Positions 1 to 6,888 are shown, counted from the first letter of the stretch. The stretch is DNA of 8,246 bases from Legionella genomosp. 1 (GCA_945901965.1 CAMDMN010000083.1:1-8246); one strand, 5' to 3'. Program-made: numbers and translations. Notes: a model not told the origin generated them from the sequence alone.

Positions 1-17
1 AATAGAATATTTTAATC

Positions 18-1280
18 TTATAGCCCAAGCCATCTAATAAATTGACTGGTTGGTTTTAAATTTACCGTATGATTCTCATCAAAGTGAACAGTATAACCTT
101 TTATATCACTGCCACTACTATTAAGTGAAACGTCTTTTATTTTCCCTAAATTTATAATTTGCATTTCGGTTGCATAATACCCGCGTATATTTTTAATAAC
201 TGGGATTACGAAGTTAACATTATTTAAATTATCGTTATTAGTTTCATTAACAGATTTTTGATTATTACCAATTATCGTCTTAAATTCATTAGAACTTAAA
301 GCAATATATTCAGTATTATTAATTTGGCGTCTAAGCATTCTTTCTAATGGTACTTTAGAATGGAATGTATTTTCGTAGTTAGCAACAGACATTACCAATA
401 TTGGCTCACTATCAGCCCCTTTCTTCTTAGCATTTACTTGTGCAAAAAGTACGTCCCCACGATTTTCAATAGAAAATTTAGGTGGTTCGATTGAGGTTAA
501 TTGTTTAGATTCAGCAATAGGCGTTGATAGTTTATTGCAACTTAAAAATTTAGATTTCACAAACCATGAGTCAGATGGGTAATAAATAACAAATATAGAT
601 TTGTCTTTTATAGTATTAATAATTGCTTCAGTAAGATTAGAAGGTACAGCAGGACAACCCCAGCTACGTCCAGCGCGGCCGTATTTTTTAATAAATGGTT
701 CATCAACATACCAACCACCATGCATTACCACAGCTCTTCCAGATGCATTGTCATTAAAACCTTGATCTAAACCTTGTAAGGCTAAAGATAATCCATGCCG
801 ACCAAAATAAATTTTATCGGTTTTATAAACTCCAATACTACTAGCTTTTGAATTAAATTTATTAGAAAAATATTGTGATGATGAAACCCCTGATTTAATG
901 CCGTGGGATACGTAAGTATTGAATAATAATTTATGAGAGCTTAAATCAAATACCCATAATCTTTTTTCACTTGAGGGTAGGGAGTAATCAATAATTGTTA
1001 ATATATTATTATGATTAACATTATATTCATTAGCGCATTGAATGGAGGTTGTTGCTTTATTTATAACTGCAACATTTAAATTAGGTGCTTCTTTATGAAG
1101 CATTTCCTCTATTTTTTCTAATGAACTTATAGCCTTATTTTCTTCATAATTTTTATTTATAGTTGATAAATTATCAACTAAACTATGATATTTAGTATTT
1201 ATTTTTTCATGCATATCTTCGCAAGAATTTAAGGAGAATGAACTAATAGATATTACTAACACTAGAATAACAGATCTCAT
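18..1280 (-). CDS. Murein L,D-transpeptidase catalytic domain (YkuD_2-type) exported protein with long C-terminal extension
   Basis: Predicted exported enzyme of 420 residues acting on peptidoglycan in the periplasm; the family makes or edits non-classical (mDAP-type) cross-links using an active-site cysteine. The N-terminus is a hydrophobic signal sequence (residues 4-17) ending in L-N-S-C at 17-20, a possible but atypical lipobox, so it may be a lipoprotein or a Sec-secreted protein. Residues 22-65 are polar and helical-looking. The catalytic domain spans about 95-240 and shows VVMHGGW (H187) and the signature SWGCP (residues 206-210, C209 the expected nucleophile). Known YkuD_2 proteins usually end soon after this domain; here about 180 further residues follow (roughly 240-420), with an Asn-rich linker near 335-345 and no domain that I recognise. 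The ATG start is supported by AAGGA seven bases upstream. It is divergent from the glycosyltransferase, which suggests envelope-related context. Family call is firm; physiological role is inferred. Confidence 0.88.
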   Translation of the reverse strand: MRSVILVLVISISSFSLNSCEDMHEKINTKYHSLVDNLSTINKNYEENKAISSLEKIEEMLHKEAPNLNVAVINKATTSIQCANEYNVNHNNILTIIDYSLPSSEKRLWVFDLSSHKLLFNTYVSHGIKSGVSSSQYFSNKFNSKASSIGVYKTDKIYFGRHGLSLALQGLDQGFNDNASGRAVVMHGGWYVDEPFIKKYGRAGRSWGCPAVPSNLTEAIINTIKDKSIFVIYYPSDSWFVKSKFLSCNKLSTPIAESKQLTSIEPPKFSIENRGDVLFAQVNAKKKGADSEPILVMSVANYENTFHSKVPLERMLRRQINNTEYIALSSNEFKTIIGNNQKSVNETNNDNLNNVNFVIPVIKNIRGYYATEMQIINLGKIKDVSLNSSGSDIKGYTVHFDENHTVNLKPTSQFIRWLGL

Positions 1281-1286
1281 AATATA

Positions 1287-1291
1287 TCCTT
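1287..1291 (-). promoter_or_regulatory. Ribosome binding site of the L,D-transpeptidase gene
   Basis: AAGGA on the minus strand, separated by six bases from the ATG at 1280-1278. This supports the annotated start over any internal Met. Confidence 0.6.
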
Positions 1292-1355
1292 ATTGTTATT
1301 TTTAATGCCATATAGTTAATAAATATAGCTCATTTTTAATATATTTGTTATTTGA

Positions 1356-1380
1356 TGATAAAAAAATAAATTTTTTATCA
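1356..1380. repeat. Perfect AT-rich inverted repeat in the divergent intergenic region
   Basis: TGATAAAAAA (1356-1365) is the exact reverse complement of TTTTTTATCA (1371-1380), with a 5-base spacer: a 10-bp stem. It lies between two divergent genes, just left of the -35 box of the glycosyltransferase promoter and about 75 bp upstream of the transpeptidase start. It could be an operator serving both genes or simply a product of AT richness. Being nearly all A/T, it is a weak RNA hairpin and an unlikely terminator. Confidence 0.5.
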
Positions 1381-1384
1381 CAAA

Positions 1385-1414
1385 TTAACATTTTAATGAT
1401 CTCACTGATATAAT
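1385..1414 (+). promoter_or_regulatory. Predicted sigma70-type promoter of the glycosyltransferase
   Basis: TTAACA (1385-1390; 5 of 6 to consensus) and a perfect TATAAT (1409-1414) are separated by 18 bp. Transcription would start near 1421, giving a leader of about 22 bases before the TTG start at 1443. The spacing, position and direction fit well, though AT-rich DNA produces chance -10 boxes. Confidence 0.55.
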
Positions 1415-1442
1415 CCACCAATATATAATACTGAGATATTGT

Positions 1443-2468
1443 TTGAACATAATTAACGCGATGTTTTCCAAAGTAAATGGTGGTTTGGAACAGGTTTTCT
1501 TGAATTATATTCCGGCGCTTACAATGCAGGGTGATAATGTTATTCCAGTCATACACCCAAAAGCCGAAATACTTAATAGCTGCCCTCAGGAAAATTTGGT
1601 GACGATTCATAATTTTAATCAATATGATCCAATTGCTATTTTCAAATTACGAAATCTTTTAAAAAAAACAGAGCCTGATTGTATTATTACGCATAGCTAC
1701 CGTGCCGCATATTTATTTAAAAAAACCAAAACAAAAGTTCCAAAAATTGCAGTTTGCCATGTAAAAGGGCACTATGATTTTGGATCTGATGCAATAATCG
1801 CTATCACTGAGAAAATGCGCCAAGATATTATTAATTCGGGAATATCAGCAGATAAAGTGTTTACTGTGCCTAATATGATTGATATTCCGGAAGAATTTAA
1901 ATTTAAAAAACCAAAAGATACAGAAATACCAGTTATTGGCGTTTGTGCAAGGCTTGCAAAAATTAAGGGAGTTGATGTTTTTATTGAAGCGCTTGCCGAG
2001 CTTAAACGACGAAATATAGCATTTAAAGCCAAAATTGCAGGTGATGGTAAGGAAAGAGAGCTATGTTTTCAGCTAATAGAGAAATATAACTTGCAATCTG
2101 AGGTGACGTTACTGGGATGGGTCGATGATACGCAGTCTTTTTATGAGAGCCTCGATATATTTTGCCTACCATCACGAGAGGAGGCATTTGGTTTGGTTAT
2201 ATTGGAATCTATGATGCACTCTTTGCCGATGGTGCTTACAAAATTATCAGGCCCACTTGAAATTGTGGCAGATTCGGAATCTGCTATTTTTGTTACAGAA
2301 GCTTCTCCAAAAGAAATGGCTGATGGTTTGCAAAATCTTATTAATGATAAAATGAGAGCTAGTGAGTTAGCTGCTAATGCGTTTAAACGTGTACAACATT
2401 ATTCTAGTAGTAATGTGGGTCCAATTCTTCATAATGTATTAGAAAAGGTATGTTTTAAGTATTTCTAG
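1443..2468 (+). CDS. GT4-family glycosyltransferase (GT-B fold)
   Basis: A 341-residue cytoplasmic or membrane-associated enzyme that transfers a sugar from an activated donor, probably in surface polysaccharide or LPS synthesis; substrate unknown. The N-terminal acceptor domain begins with the typical FSKxNGGLEQ glycine-rich loop (residues 8-17). The C-terminal donor domain carries GVCAR (R170) with following lysines K173/K175, IAGDGKER (198-205), LLGWVDD (223-229) and the EX7E signature E247-AFGLVIL-E255. Length is usual for the family, so the gene looks intact. The start is TTG at 1443; no in-frame ATG lies upstream before the stop at 1386, and the first in-frame ATG (1461) would remove the first six residues (MNIINA) of the first beta strand, so TTG is preferred. 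No strong Shine-Dalgarno is seen (only TGAG near 1432). The sequence looks rickettsial from memory. The 3' end overlaps the next gene tail to tail. Confidence 0.88.
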   Translation: MNIINAMFSKVNGGLEQVFLNYIPALTMQGDNVIPVIHPKAEILNSCPQENLVTIHNFNQYDPIAIFKLRNLLKKTEPDCIITHSYRAAYLFKKTKTKVPKIAVCHVKGHYDFGSDAIIAITEKMRQDIINSGISADKVFTVPNMIDIPEEFKFKKPKDTEIPVIGVCARLAKIKGVDVFIEALAELKRRNIAFKAKIAGDGKERELCFQLIEKYNLQSEVTLLGWVDDTQSFYESLDIFCLPSREEAFGLVILESMMHSLPMVLTKLSGPLEIVADSESAIFVTEASPKEMADGLQNLINDKMRASELAANAFKRVQHYSSSNVGPILHNVLEKVCFKYF

Positions 2469-3192
2469 AAATACTGGAATAACCATCTTTACTATTAGAA
2501 GTATTTTGGATATCTCTATGATCAAATTTTCTGGCAAGAGGGAATGTTATCCCAGGCCCTCGGTTAATATCTAGCCGGCGATCTAAAATTCGAGCCATCA
2601 TATAAAAATCACAATATATATCATCACCATTAACAAGGTCGCCAGTTTTAGAGTTTATATATAGAGTGGCTGATTGTTTTATACTGCTTAAGCTTATATT
2701 TTCTCTTTTTTTAAGTTCAAGCTTTATACTTTCTAGTAGCTCATTATCATTAATGTTTTTTGTAGCGAGATCCACAATTAAGTGGTCAGAGCCACTTATA
2801 TTTATCTCTCTTTCTATGACTCTCAAAGCTTGATATGGGGTCCATGATGCATCTACATGAGCTACGGCTGCTACTTTTGTTTCTGGATTATAAACCGATA
2901 TTATTACAGTATTTTTAGCACCCAAACTACCAATAATGAATTGAGTTGCGCTTGAGGAAGTGAAGCCAAATTCACCTTGAATCAGAGCGTCAGTAAATAT
3001 TGCTGGTTTGGAAAATAAGCTTAATGACATTACTGATTTTGTGAAAGAATACGAAACTAAAGACGTTGCAAAAGAGTCTATTACTGATTTTGGCCAATAT
3101 TTTTTGGTAACAAAAGATCGCGTGCCAACACTACAGGTATCAATTTTCGGAAATTTACGTATTTTGGGGATGCTCTTAAAAAATTGAGGCAT
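2455..3192 (-). CDS. Unrecognised protein; faint CheD/NTAN1-like amidase resemblance
   Basis: A 245-residue protein that I cannot assign confidently. The N-terminus is basic with no clear signal peptide; residues 40-75 are hydroxyl-rich and hydrophobic. The most structured part is residues 86-140: IIGSLGAKN, a beta strand TVIISVYN (95-102), then TKVAAVAHVDASW (105-117). This order (G-S..strand..K-x-A-x-x-A-H-x-D) recalls CheD glutamine deamidases and the N-terminal asparagine amidohydrolase NTAN1, where a Cys sits at the start of the strand and a His in the next one. Here the candidate His is H112, but the Cys position appears to be T95, so activity by the known mechanism is doubtful. The C-terminal 70 residues are polar. 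It is downstream of katG on the same strand, separated by the palindrome, and its last 14 bp overlap the glycosyltransferase. Gene reality is likely; the family assignment is a guess. Confidence 0.6.
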   Translation of the reverse strand: MPQFFKSIPKIRKFPKIDTCSVGTRSFVTKKYWPKSVIDSFATSLVSYSFTKSVMSLSLFSKPAIFTDALIQGEFGFTSSSATQFIIGSLGAKNTVIISVYNPETKVAAVAHVDASWTPYQALRVIEREINISGSDHLIVDLATKNINDNELLESIKLELKKRENISLSSIKQSATLYINSKTGDLVNGDDIYCDFYMMARILDRRLDINRGPGITFPLARKFDHRDIQNTSNSKDGYSSISRNT

Positions 3193-3202
3193 TAGATTTT
3201 TT

Positions 3203-3208
3203 CACCTT
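3203..3208 (-). promoter_or_regulatory. Ribosome binding site of the unknown gene, abutting the palindrome
   Basis: AAGGTG on the minus strand, 10 bases upstream of the ATG at 3192-3190. It lies only six bases beyond the edge of the long inverted repeat (3215), so folding of that repeat in the mRNA could affect access to this site. Confidence 0.45.
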
Positions 3209-3214
3209 GCATAG

Positions 3215-3353
3215 TATAGTTAATTGAAATTTAAAGGCACGTCATCCCGAACATAGTGATGGATCTCCTAAAATAGCACTGAGCATGCCTAAAGAGATCC
3301 CTCACTATGTTCGGGATGACGTGCGTAAGTCATTTAAATTTGAATTAACTATA
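3215..3353. repeat. 139-bp imperfect palindrome (MITE-like / intergenic repeat element)
   Basis: The left arm (3215-3267) and right arm (3294-3353) are reverse complements apart from a 7-base indel and about three mismatches; the loop is 26 bases (3268-3293). Outer arms read TATAGTTAATT...; inner arms carry GCACGTCATCCCGAACATAG. Inner cores of the GTCATCCCG type are common intergenic repeats in Rickettsiales and some other bacteria. The element fills nearly all of the space between katG (its stop codon is 2 bp away) and the downstream gene. In the katG transcript it would form a very long hairpin directly after the stop, without a U tract, so it is better read as a mobile palindromic element or an mRNA-processing/stabilising structure than as a classical terminator. 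TA-rich flanks are present, but no certain target-site duplication can be called. Confidence 0.85.
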
Positions 3354-3355
3354 TA

Positions 3356-5524
3356 TTAATTTATTAAATCAAAACGATCGGCATTCATTACTTTTACCCA
3401 GGCACTTACAAAATCTAGCACAAATTTTTCTTTGTTGTCATCTTGAGCATAAACTTCCGCATAGGCACGAAGTATAGAATTGGATCCGAAGATAAGATCA
3501 ACTCTTGTTGCTGTCCACTTTACATTACCGGTTTTACGGTCACAAATTTCATAGATATTATTATCTTTTAGTTTCCAGCTGTTGGCCATATCGGTCAAAT
3601 TTACAAAAAAATCATTTGTAAGAACGCCTTCACTATTAGTGAATACTCCATGCTTAGAATTATCGTAATTGGTGCCTAAAACTCGCATTCCTCCAATTAA
3701 GACAGTCATCTCATTTGCAGTCAGTCCCATCAGTTGTGTACGATCAAGTATTAATTCTTCTTCTTTAATTTGAAAATCCTTCTTAACCCAGTTGCGGTAG
3801 CCATCATAAAGTGGTTCTAATACTTCAAATGAGGTGGCATCTGTCATCTCGTCAGTCGCATCTCCACGGCCTGGGGCGAAAGGGACGGTGATGTTAAATA
3901 AAGCTTTAGATGCGGCTTGTTCTACACCAACATTACCGGCAAGCACAATCACATCAGCAATGCTTGCACCTGATTCTGCGGCAATTCCTTCAAGAACTTT
4001 TAATACCCTTGTCAGACGTTTAGGCTCATTACCTTCCCAATTTTTTTGTGGCATAAGTCTAATTCGTGATCCGTTGGCACCTCCTCTTTTATCTGAGTTA
4101 CGGTATGTCCTTGCGCTATCCCATGCTGTAGAAACCATTTCACTTATAGATAGAGAGCTAGCAATGATTTTCGCTTTAACTTCATCGATATCATAATAAA
4201 TGTTTCCATGAGGTACTGGATCTTGCCAAATTAAATCTTCTTTTGGAACATCAGGTCCAATATAACGTGCCTTAGGACCCATGTCGCGATGTGTGAGTTT
4301 GAACCATGCTCGTGCGAATACTTCTGCAAAGTATTCATGATTTTTATAAAAACGCTGAGAAATTTCACGATAAATAGGGTCAATTTTCATGGCCATATCA
4401 GCATCTGTCATGATTGGATTGTATCGAATTGAAGGATCTTCAACATCTACCGGTTTATCTTCTTCCTTAATATTAATTGGCTCCCATTGATTAGCACCTG
4501 CAGGACTTTTCTTCAACTCCCAATCATGATTAAGCAGCATATTAAAATAGCCTTTATCCCATTTGGTTGGGTGTGTCGTCCACGCACCTTCAATACCGCT
4601 TGAAACCGTATTACGACCGATGCCTCTACTGGTTTTATTTATCCATCCAAGGCCTTGATCTTCGATATCAGCGCCCTCAGGAGCAGGACCTAGAAGTTTC
4701 ACATCGCCATTACCATGACATTTGCCAACAGTATGACCACCAGCTGTAAGGGCTACAGTTTCCTCATCATTCATAGCCATACGTGCAAAGGTTAGACGAA
4801 TATCTTCTGCGGTTTTAAGTGGATTGGGATTGCCATTTACGCCCTCAGGGTTCACATAGATTAATCCCATTTGCACAGCTGCTAGTGGGTTTTCCAGAGA
4901 GCCCCGGTTTTTATCATTATAACGCTCAGATTCTAACCATTTCTTTTCGGGGCCCCAGTAAACGTCTTTTTCAGAATGCCATATATCTTCACGACCGAAA
5001 GCAAAACCAAAGGTTTTAAGACCCATTGATTCAAAAGCTATAGTACCTGCGAGGACAATTAAGTCAGCCCAACTAATTTTATTGCCATAGATTTTCTTAA
5101 TGGGCCATAATAAACGGCGAGCCTTGTCTAAATTAACATTGTCAGGCCAAGAATTTAATGGTGCAAAACGTTGACTACCATTACCAGCACCACCACGACC
5201 ATCAGCAATACGGTAAGTACCAGCCGAATGCCAGGACAAACGGATCATTAAACCGCCATAATGTCCCCAATCAGCAGGCCACCATGCTTGATTATCGGTC
5301 ATAAATGTATGCAAGTCCTTTTTAAGCGCTTTTACATCTAGTTTTTTGAGTTCTTCGCGATAGTTAAATTTCTTGCCCATTGGATTGGTCAAGGTATCGT
5401 GCTGATGCAATATATCTAGATTCAAGGCATTGGGCCACCAGTCCATTTTTGATTCGTTAGTAACTGTGATACCGCCATGCATTACCGGACATTTACCAAC
5501 TTTGTTATTATCTTTCCCATCCAT
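3356..5524 (-). CDS. katG: Bifunctional catalase-peroxidase KatG
   Basis: A 722-residue cytoplasmic haem enzyme that dismutates hydrogen peroxide and has peroxidase activity, full length for the family (about 720-750). It has the usual two peroxidase-like domains: the active N-terminal one (about 30-425) and a degenerate C-terminal one (about 430-722). Visible active-site residues are the distal triad in MIRLSWHSAGTYR (R95, W98, H99), Y223 in MGLIYVNPEG and M249 in ARMAMND (with W98 forming the Trp-Tyr-Met adduct that gives catalase activity), the proximal haem ligand H264 in GGHTVGKCHG, and the mobile Arg in THRDMGP (probably R413). Nothing essential is missing. The ATG start has AGAGG five bases upstream and a promoter behind it. 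Base composition is visibly higher in GC than its neighbours (27/60 in one counted line against 18/60 in the transpeptidase), which may reflect strong conservation or acquisition by transfer. Confidence 0.97.
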   Translation of the reverse strand: MDGKDNNKVGKCPVMHGGITVTNESKMDWWPNALNLDILHQHDTLTNPMGKKFNYREELKKLDVKALKKDLHTFMTDNQAWWPADWGHYGGLMIRLSWHSAGTYRIADGRGGAGNGSQRFAPLNSWPDNVNLDKARRLLWPIKKIYGNKISWADLIVLAGTIAFESMGLKTFGFAFGREDIWHSEKDVYWGPEKKWLESERYNDKNRGSLENPLAAVQMGLIYVNPEGVNGNPNPLKTAEDIRLTFARMAMNDEETVALTAGGHTVGKCHGNGDVKLLGPAPEGADIEDQGLGWINKTSRGIGRNTVSSGIEGAWTTHPTKWDKGYFNMLLNHDWELKKSPAGANQWEPINIKEEDKPVDVEDPSIRYNPIMTDADMAMKIDPIYREISQRFYKNHEYFAEVFARAWFKLTHRDMGPKARYIGPDVPKEDLIWQDPVPHGNIYYDIDEVKAKIIASSLSISEMVSTAWDSARTYRNSDKRGGANGSRIRLMPQKNWEGNEPKRLTRVLKVLEGIAAESGASIADVIVLAGNVGVEQAASKALFNITVPFAPGRGDATDEMTDATSFEVLEPLYDGYRNWVKKDFQIKEEELILDRTQLMGLTANEMTVLIGGMRVLGTNYDNSKHGVFTNSEGVLTNDFFVNLTDMANSWKLKDNNIYEICDRKTGNVKWTATRVDLIFGSNSILRAYAEVYAQDDNKEKFVLDFVSAWVKVMNADRFDLIN

Positions 5525-5529
5525 AGGTA

Positions 5530-5534
5530 CCTCT
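5530..5534 (-). promoter_or_regulatory. Ribosome binding site of katG
   Basis: AGAGG within an AAGAAGAGG run on the minus strand, five bases from the ATG at 5524-5522; it fixes the katG start. Confidence 0.6.
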
Positions 5535-5562
5535 TCTTAACACCTTGTTAATTAAGGTTTTA

Positions 5563-5591
5563 ACTATAGCTTAAGAGTTTCGCTTAAGCAA
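5563..5591 (-). promoter_or_regulatory. Predicted katG promoter with GCTTAAG repeats
   Basis: Reading the minus strand, TTGCTT (5591-5586) and TATAGT (5568-5563) are spaced by exactly 17 bp, a good sigma70 match; the leader to the ATG is about 32 bases. The motif GCTTAAG occurs twice (5569-5575 and 5582-5588, 13 bp apart), one copy filling the spacer next to the -10 box and one overlapping the -35 box. Because CTTAAG is itself a palindrome, the pair works as both a direct and an inverted repeat and could be a regulator site. No identity (OxyR, Fur/PerR) can be assigned from sequence alone. Confidence 0.5.
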
Positions 5592-5633
5592 TTAACGCAA
5601 AAAATTATCTAGATAGCTCATTCTTATATCGAT

Positions 5634-6062
5634 GTGGAAAGGGACCATGCAAAACAGGTATATTTTAATTATATAAAAAGATATGATGATTCTTGGTTTA
5701 CAACGGTGACCTATGATTCAGAAGGATTATCATTAAGTAATAATAAAACTGTTGAGTGGACTAATATTGCCATAGCATTTAAGTTTTTGTATTACAAAAC
5801 TGATTTATTAACTGGATCACTAGCATCTTCAAATTTTAATGCGTTGATAACCTTAAATATCAAGTATATCACCGCAATACTTACTGATCTTGAAAAATAT
5901 ACTAAATTATTAGAAGGATCTTTTGCACAATTAAATTTTAATTTATTAGTAGATCATAAAGACCTGCGAACACTTGTTGATGTCTTATTATTATTTACTG
6001 CTGACTTTTCTGGATTATTAAATGGTGAGTTAGGGAGGAAGTCAGGATACGTGCGTAAATAG
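5634..6062 (+). CDS. Small unknown protein made of ~35-residue LLxG repeats, possibly truncated
   Basis: A 142-residue predicted product that I do not recognise. The start is GTG at 5634 (in-frame stop at 5610-5612; no in-frame ATG); no convincing Shine-Dalgarno precedes it, so the gene call is uncertain. The N-terminal 50 residues contain aromatic-rich segments (WFTTVTYDSEGLSL, VEWTNIAIAFKFLYY). From about residue 57 there is internal repetition: TDLLTGSLASSNFN, TKLLEGSFAQLNFN and SGLLNGELG begin at residues 56, 90 and 126, a period of 34-36. The third unit stops after about 17 residues, suggesting loss of a longer 3' part; the frame continues open for about 30 codons past the TAG. No signal peptide or membrane helix is seen. 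It is divergent from katG with 109 bp between. It may be a remnant of a larger repeat protein. Confidence 0.45.
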   Translation: MERDHAKQVYFNYIKRYDDSWFTTVTYDSEGLSLSNNKTVEWTNIAIAFKFLYYKTDLLTGSLASSNFNALITLNIKYITAILTDLEKYTKLLEGSFAQLNFNLLVDHKDLRTLVDVLLLFTADFSGLLNGELGRKSGYVRK

Positions 6063-6176
6063 GACTTTTCACATTTAAAACAGTCTGCAGCCTCTTCCCC
6101 GTATGGATCTCATGTATTTTTTATTAATCAACGTGCACTACTGGCGCGGAGCAAATAGAGCAGAAAACCTAAACTA
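6063..6176. other. Convergent intergenic stretch
   Basis: This lies between the 3' ends of the repeat protein (+) and the antitoxin (-). I see no gene or RNA. A GTATG/CATGT stem with two wobble pairs before a T run near 6103-6124 is too weak to call a rightward terminator. Confidence 0.4.
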
Positions 6177-6189
6177 CTAATGTCGTAGT
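6164..6189 (-). terminator. Weak candidate terminator at the end of the antitoxin gene
   Basis: Minus strand ACTAC (6189-6185) pairs with GTAGT (6177-6173) across a 7-base loop that includes the stop codon, followed by TTTAGGTTTT. The stem is only 5 bp and the T run is interrupted, so this is a weak call. Confidence 0.2.
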
Positions 6190-6503
6190 GGCTCAATGCC
6201 TTGTGATAATACTATATTTAGTAATTTAAGTGATGCACCATGAGGATGCCTTTTTCCGAGTTCCCATTGCTTCACTGTTGATATGCTTACGTTTAAAAGT
6301 TTTGCAAATAGCGTTTGGCTAACTTTATTTTTGATCCTAACTTGCTTTATATCATAGGCGCTTAGCGCTGTAACCAGAGGCAGACAGAGCTCGTCGTACT
6401 GTCTCATTGTTTTTCCATCAATAATGCCAGAATCATACAAGCCATTAGCAGTTTGATGAATTACCTCAAGTGGTGATAGTTCTTTAAAATCATTTTTTAT
6501 CAT
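6177..6503 (-). CDS. XRE-family antitoxin (HigA/NadS-like) of a type II toxin-antitoxin pair
   Basis: A 108-residue DNA-binding protein expected to neutralise the toxin encoded just before it and to repress their shared promoter. The C-terminal half (about residues 53-101) is a Cro/C1 helix-turn-helix: VRIKNKVSQTLFAKLLNVSISTVKQWELGKR, with the recognition helix around SISTVKQWE (73-81). The N-terminal 50 residues, including LYDSGIIDGKTMRQYDELCLP, are typical of antitoxins partnered with RelE/HigB-like toxins and probably bind the toxin. The ATG at 6503-6501 lies inside the toxin gene (14-bp overlap) and has GAGG (6516-6513) nine bases upstream, indicating translational coupling. Toxin-first order is the higBA arrangement. 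Family call is firm; the exact subtype name is not. Confidence 0.88.
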   Translation of the reverse strand: MIKNDFKELSPLEVIHQTANGLYDSGIIDGKTMRQYDELCLPLVTALSAYDIKQVRIKNKVSQTLFAKLLNVSISTVKQWELGKRHPHGASLKLLNIVLSQGIEPLRH

Positions 6504-6873
6504 GATTATCTACCTCAAATAATTCTTTATTAGATAAAGCCAACTCAATTTGATCATTATTCATGCTCATCAAATCTTTAGCCAATTGTTTAAATGCTTT
6601 TAATGTTTTTGTGTCAATATTTCCTAAATCGTTTTTTGCAAAACCATAAACAAAAAAAGCTTTTTCATCAATTTTCAAGGCAATTATTGTTCTATAACCC
6701 TTACTTTTACCTTGTCCCTGCCGTGCGACTCTTTTTTTGTGCAGAAACCCACCCAAGTCACCATCAGTATTTCCATGACAAAGCTCATCAATAGCCTTTA
6801 TCAGGCTGCTATCCTCTATTTTATGAGCTTCAGACCATTTGCAAAAATACTTGGTTTCAAAAATTCTCAACAC
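6490..6873 (-). CDS. RelE/ParE-superfamily (HigB-type, PF06296-like) toxin
   Basis: A 127-residue probable mRNA-cleaving toxin, with relatives acting at the ribosome. Family features are the start MLRIFETKYFCKW, DLGG (39-42), KKRVARQGQGKSKGYRTI (46-63) and FFVYGFAKND (73-82); the basic residues in the second block are the usual RNA-contacting ones. The last about 20 residues are an acidic tail. Translation is predicted from GTG at 6873-6871 followed by TTG for Leu; an in-frame TGA sits three codons upstream (6882-6880), so no longer version exists. The Shine-Dalgarno is weak and the predicted transcript start is only about 9 bases ahead, implying an almost leaderless mRNA. It forms an operon with the XRE antitoxin and lies 89 bp downstream of the Tn3 transposase on the same strand. 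No disrupting mutation is visible, so it is likely functional. Confidence 0.88.
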   Translation of the reverse strand: MLRIFETKYFCKWSEAHKIEDSSLIKAIDELCHGNTDGDLGGFLHKKRVARQGQGKSKGYRTIIALKIDEKAFFVYGFAKNDLGNIDTKTLKAFKQLAKDLMSMNNDQIELALSNKELFEVDNHDKK

Positions 6874-6887
6874 AGCGTCTCATTTAT
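6870..6887. repeat. Operator-like direct repeat, copy 1
   Basis: 18 bp reading ACACAGCGTCTCATTTAT on the plus strand; 16 of 18 bases match copy 2, whose centre is 27 bp away. It covers the predicted transcription start and the GTG start codon of the toxin, so a bound repressor would block initiation. Confidence 0.55.
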
Positions 6888-6888
6888 A

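Noticed and set aside
1302..1622. Minus-strand 106-residue open frame
   Set aside because: It overlaps the glycosyltransferase start and its promoter, and its composition is that of AT-rich noncoding DNA.
3241..3323. CRISPR-like repeats
   Set aside because: Only two copies, in inverted orientation; no regular spacers and no cas genes.
3215..3353. Classical rho-independent terminator of katG
   Set aside because: The hairpin is far longer than usual and no T run follows it on the minus strand.
3834..5019. Three plus-strand open frames opposite katG
   Set aside because: They are shadows of a fully conserved katG, with no family resemblance and no ribosome sites.
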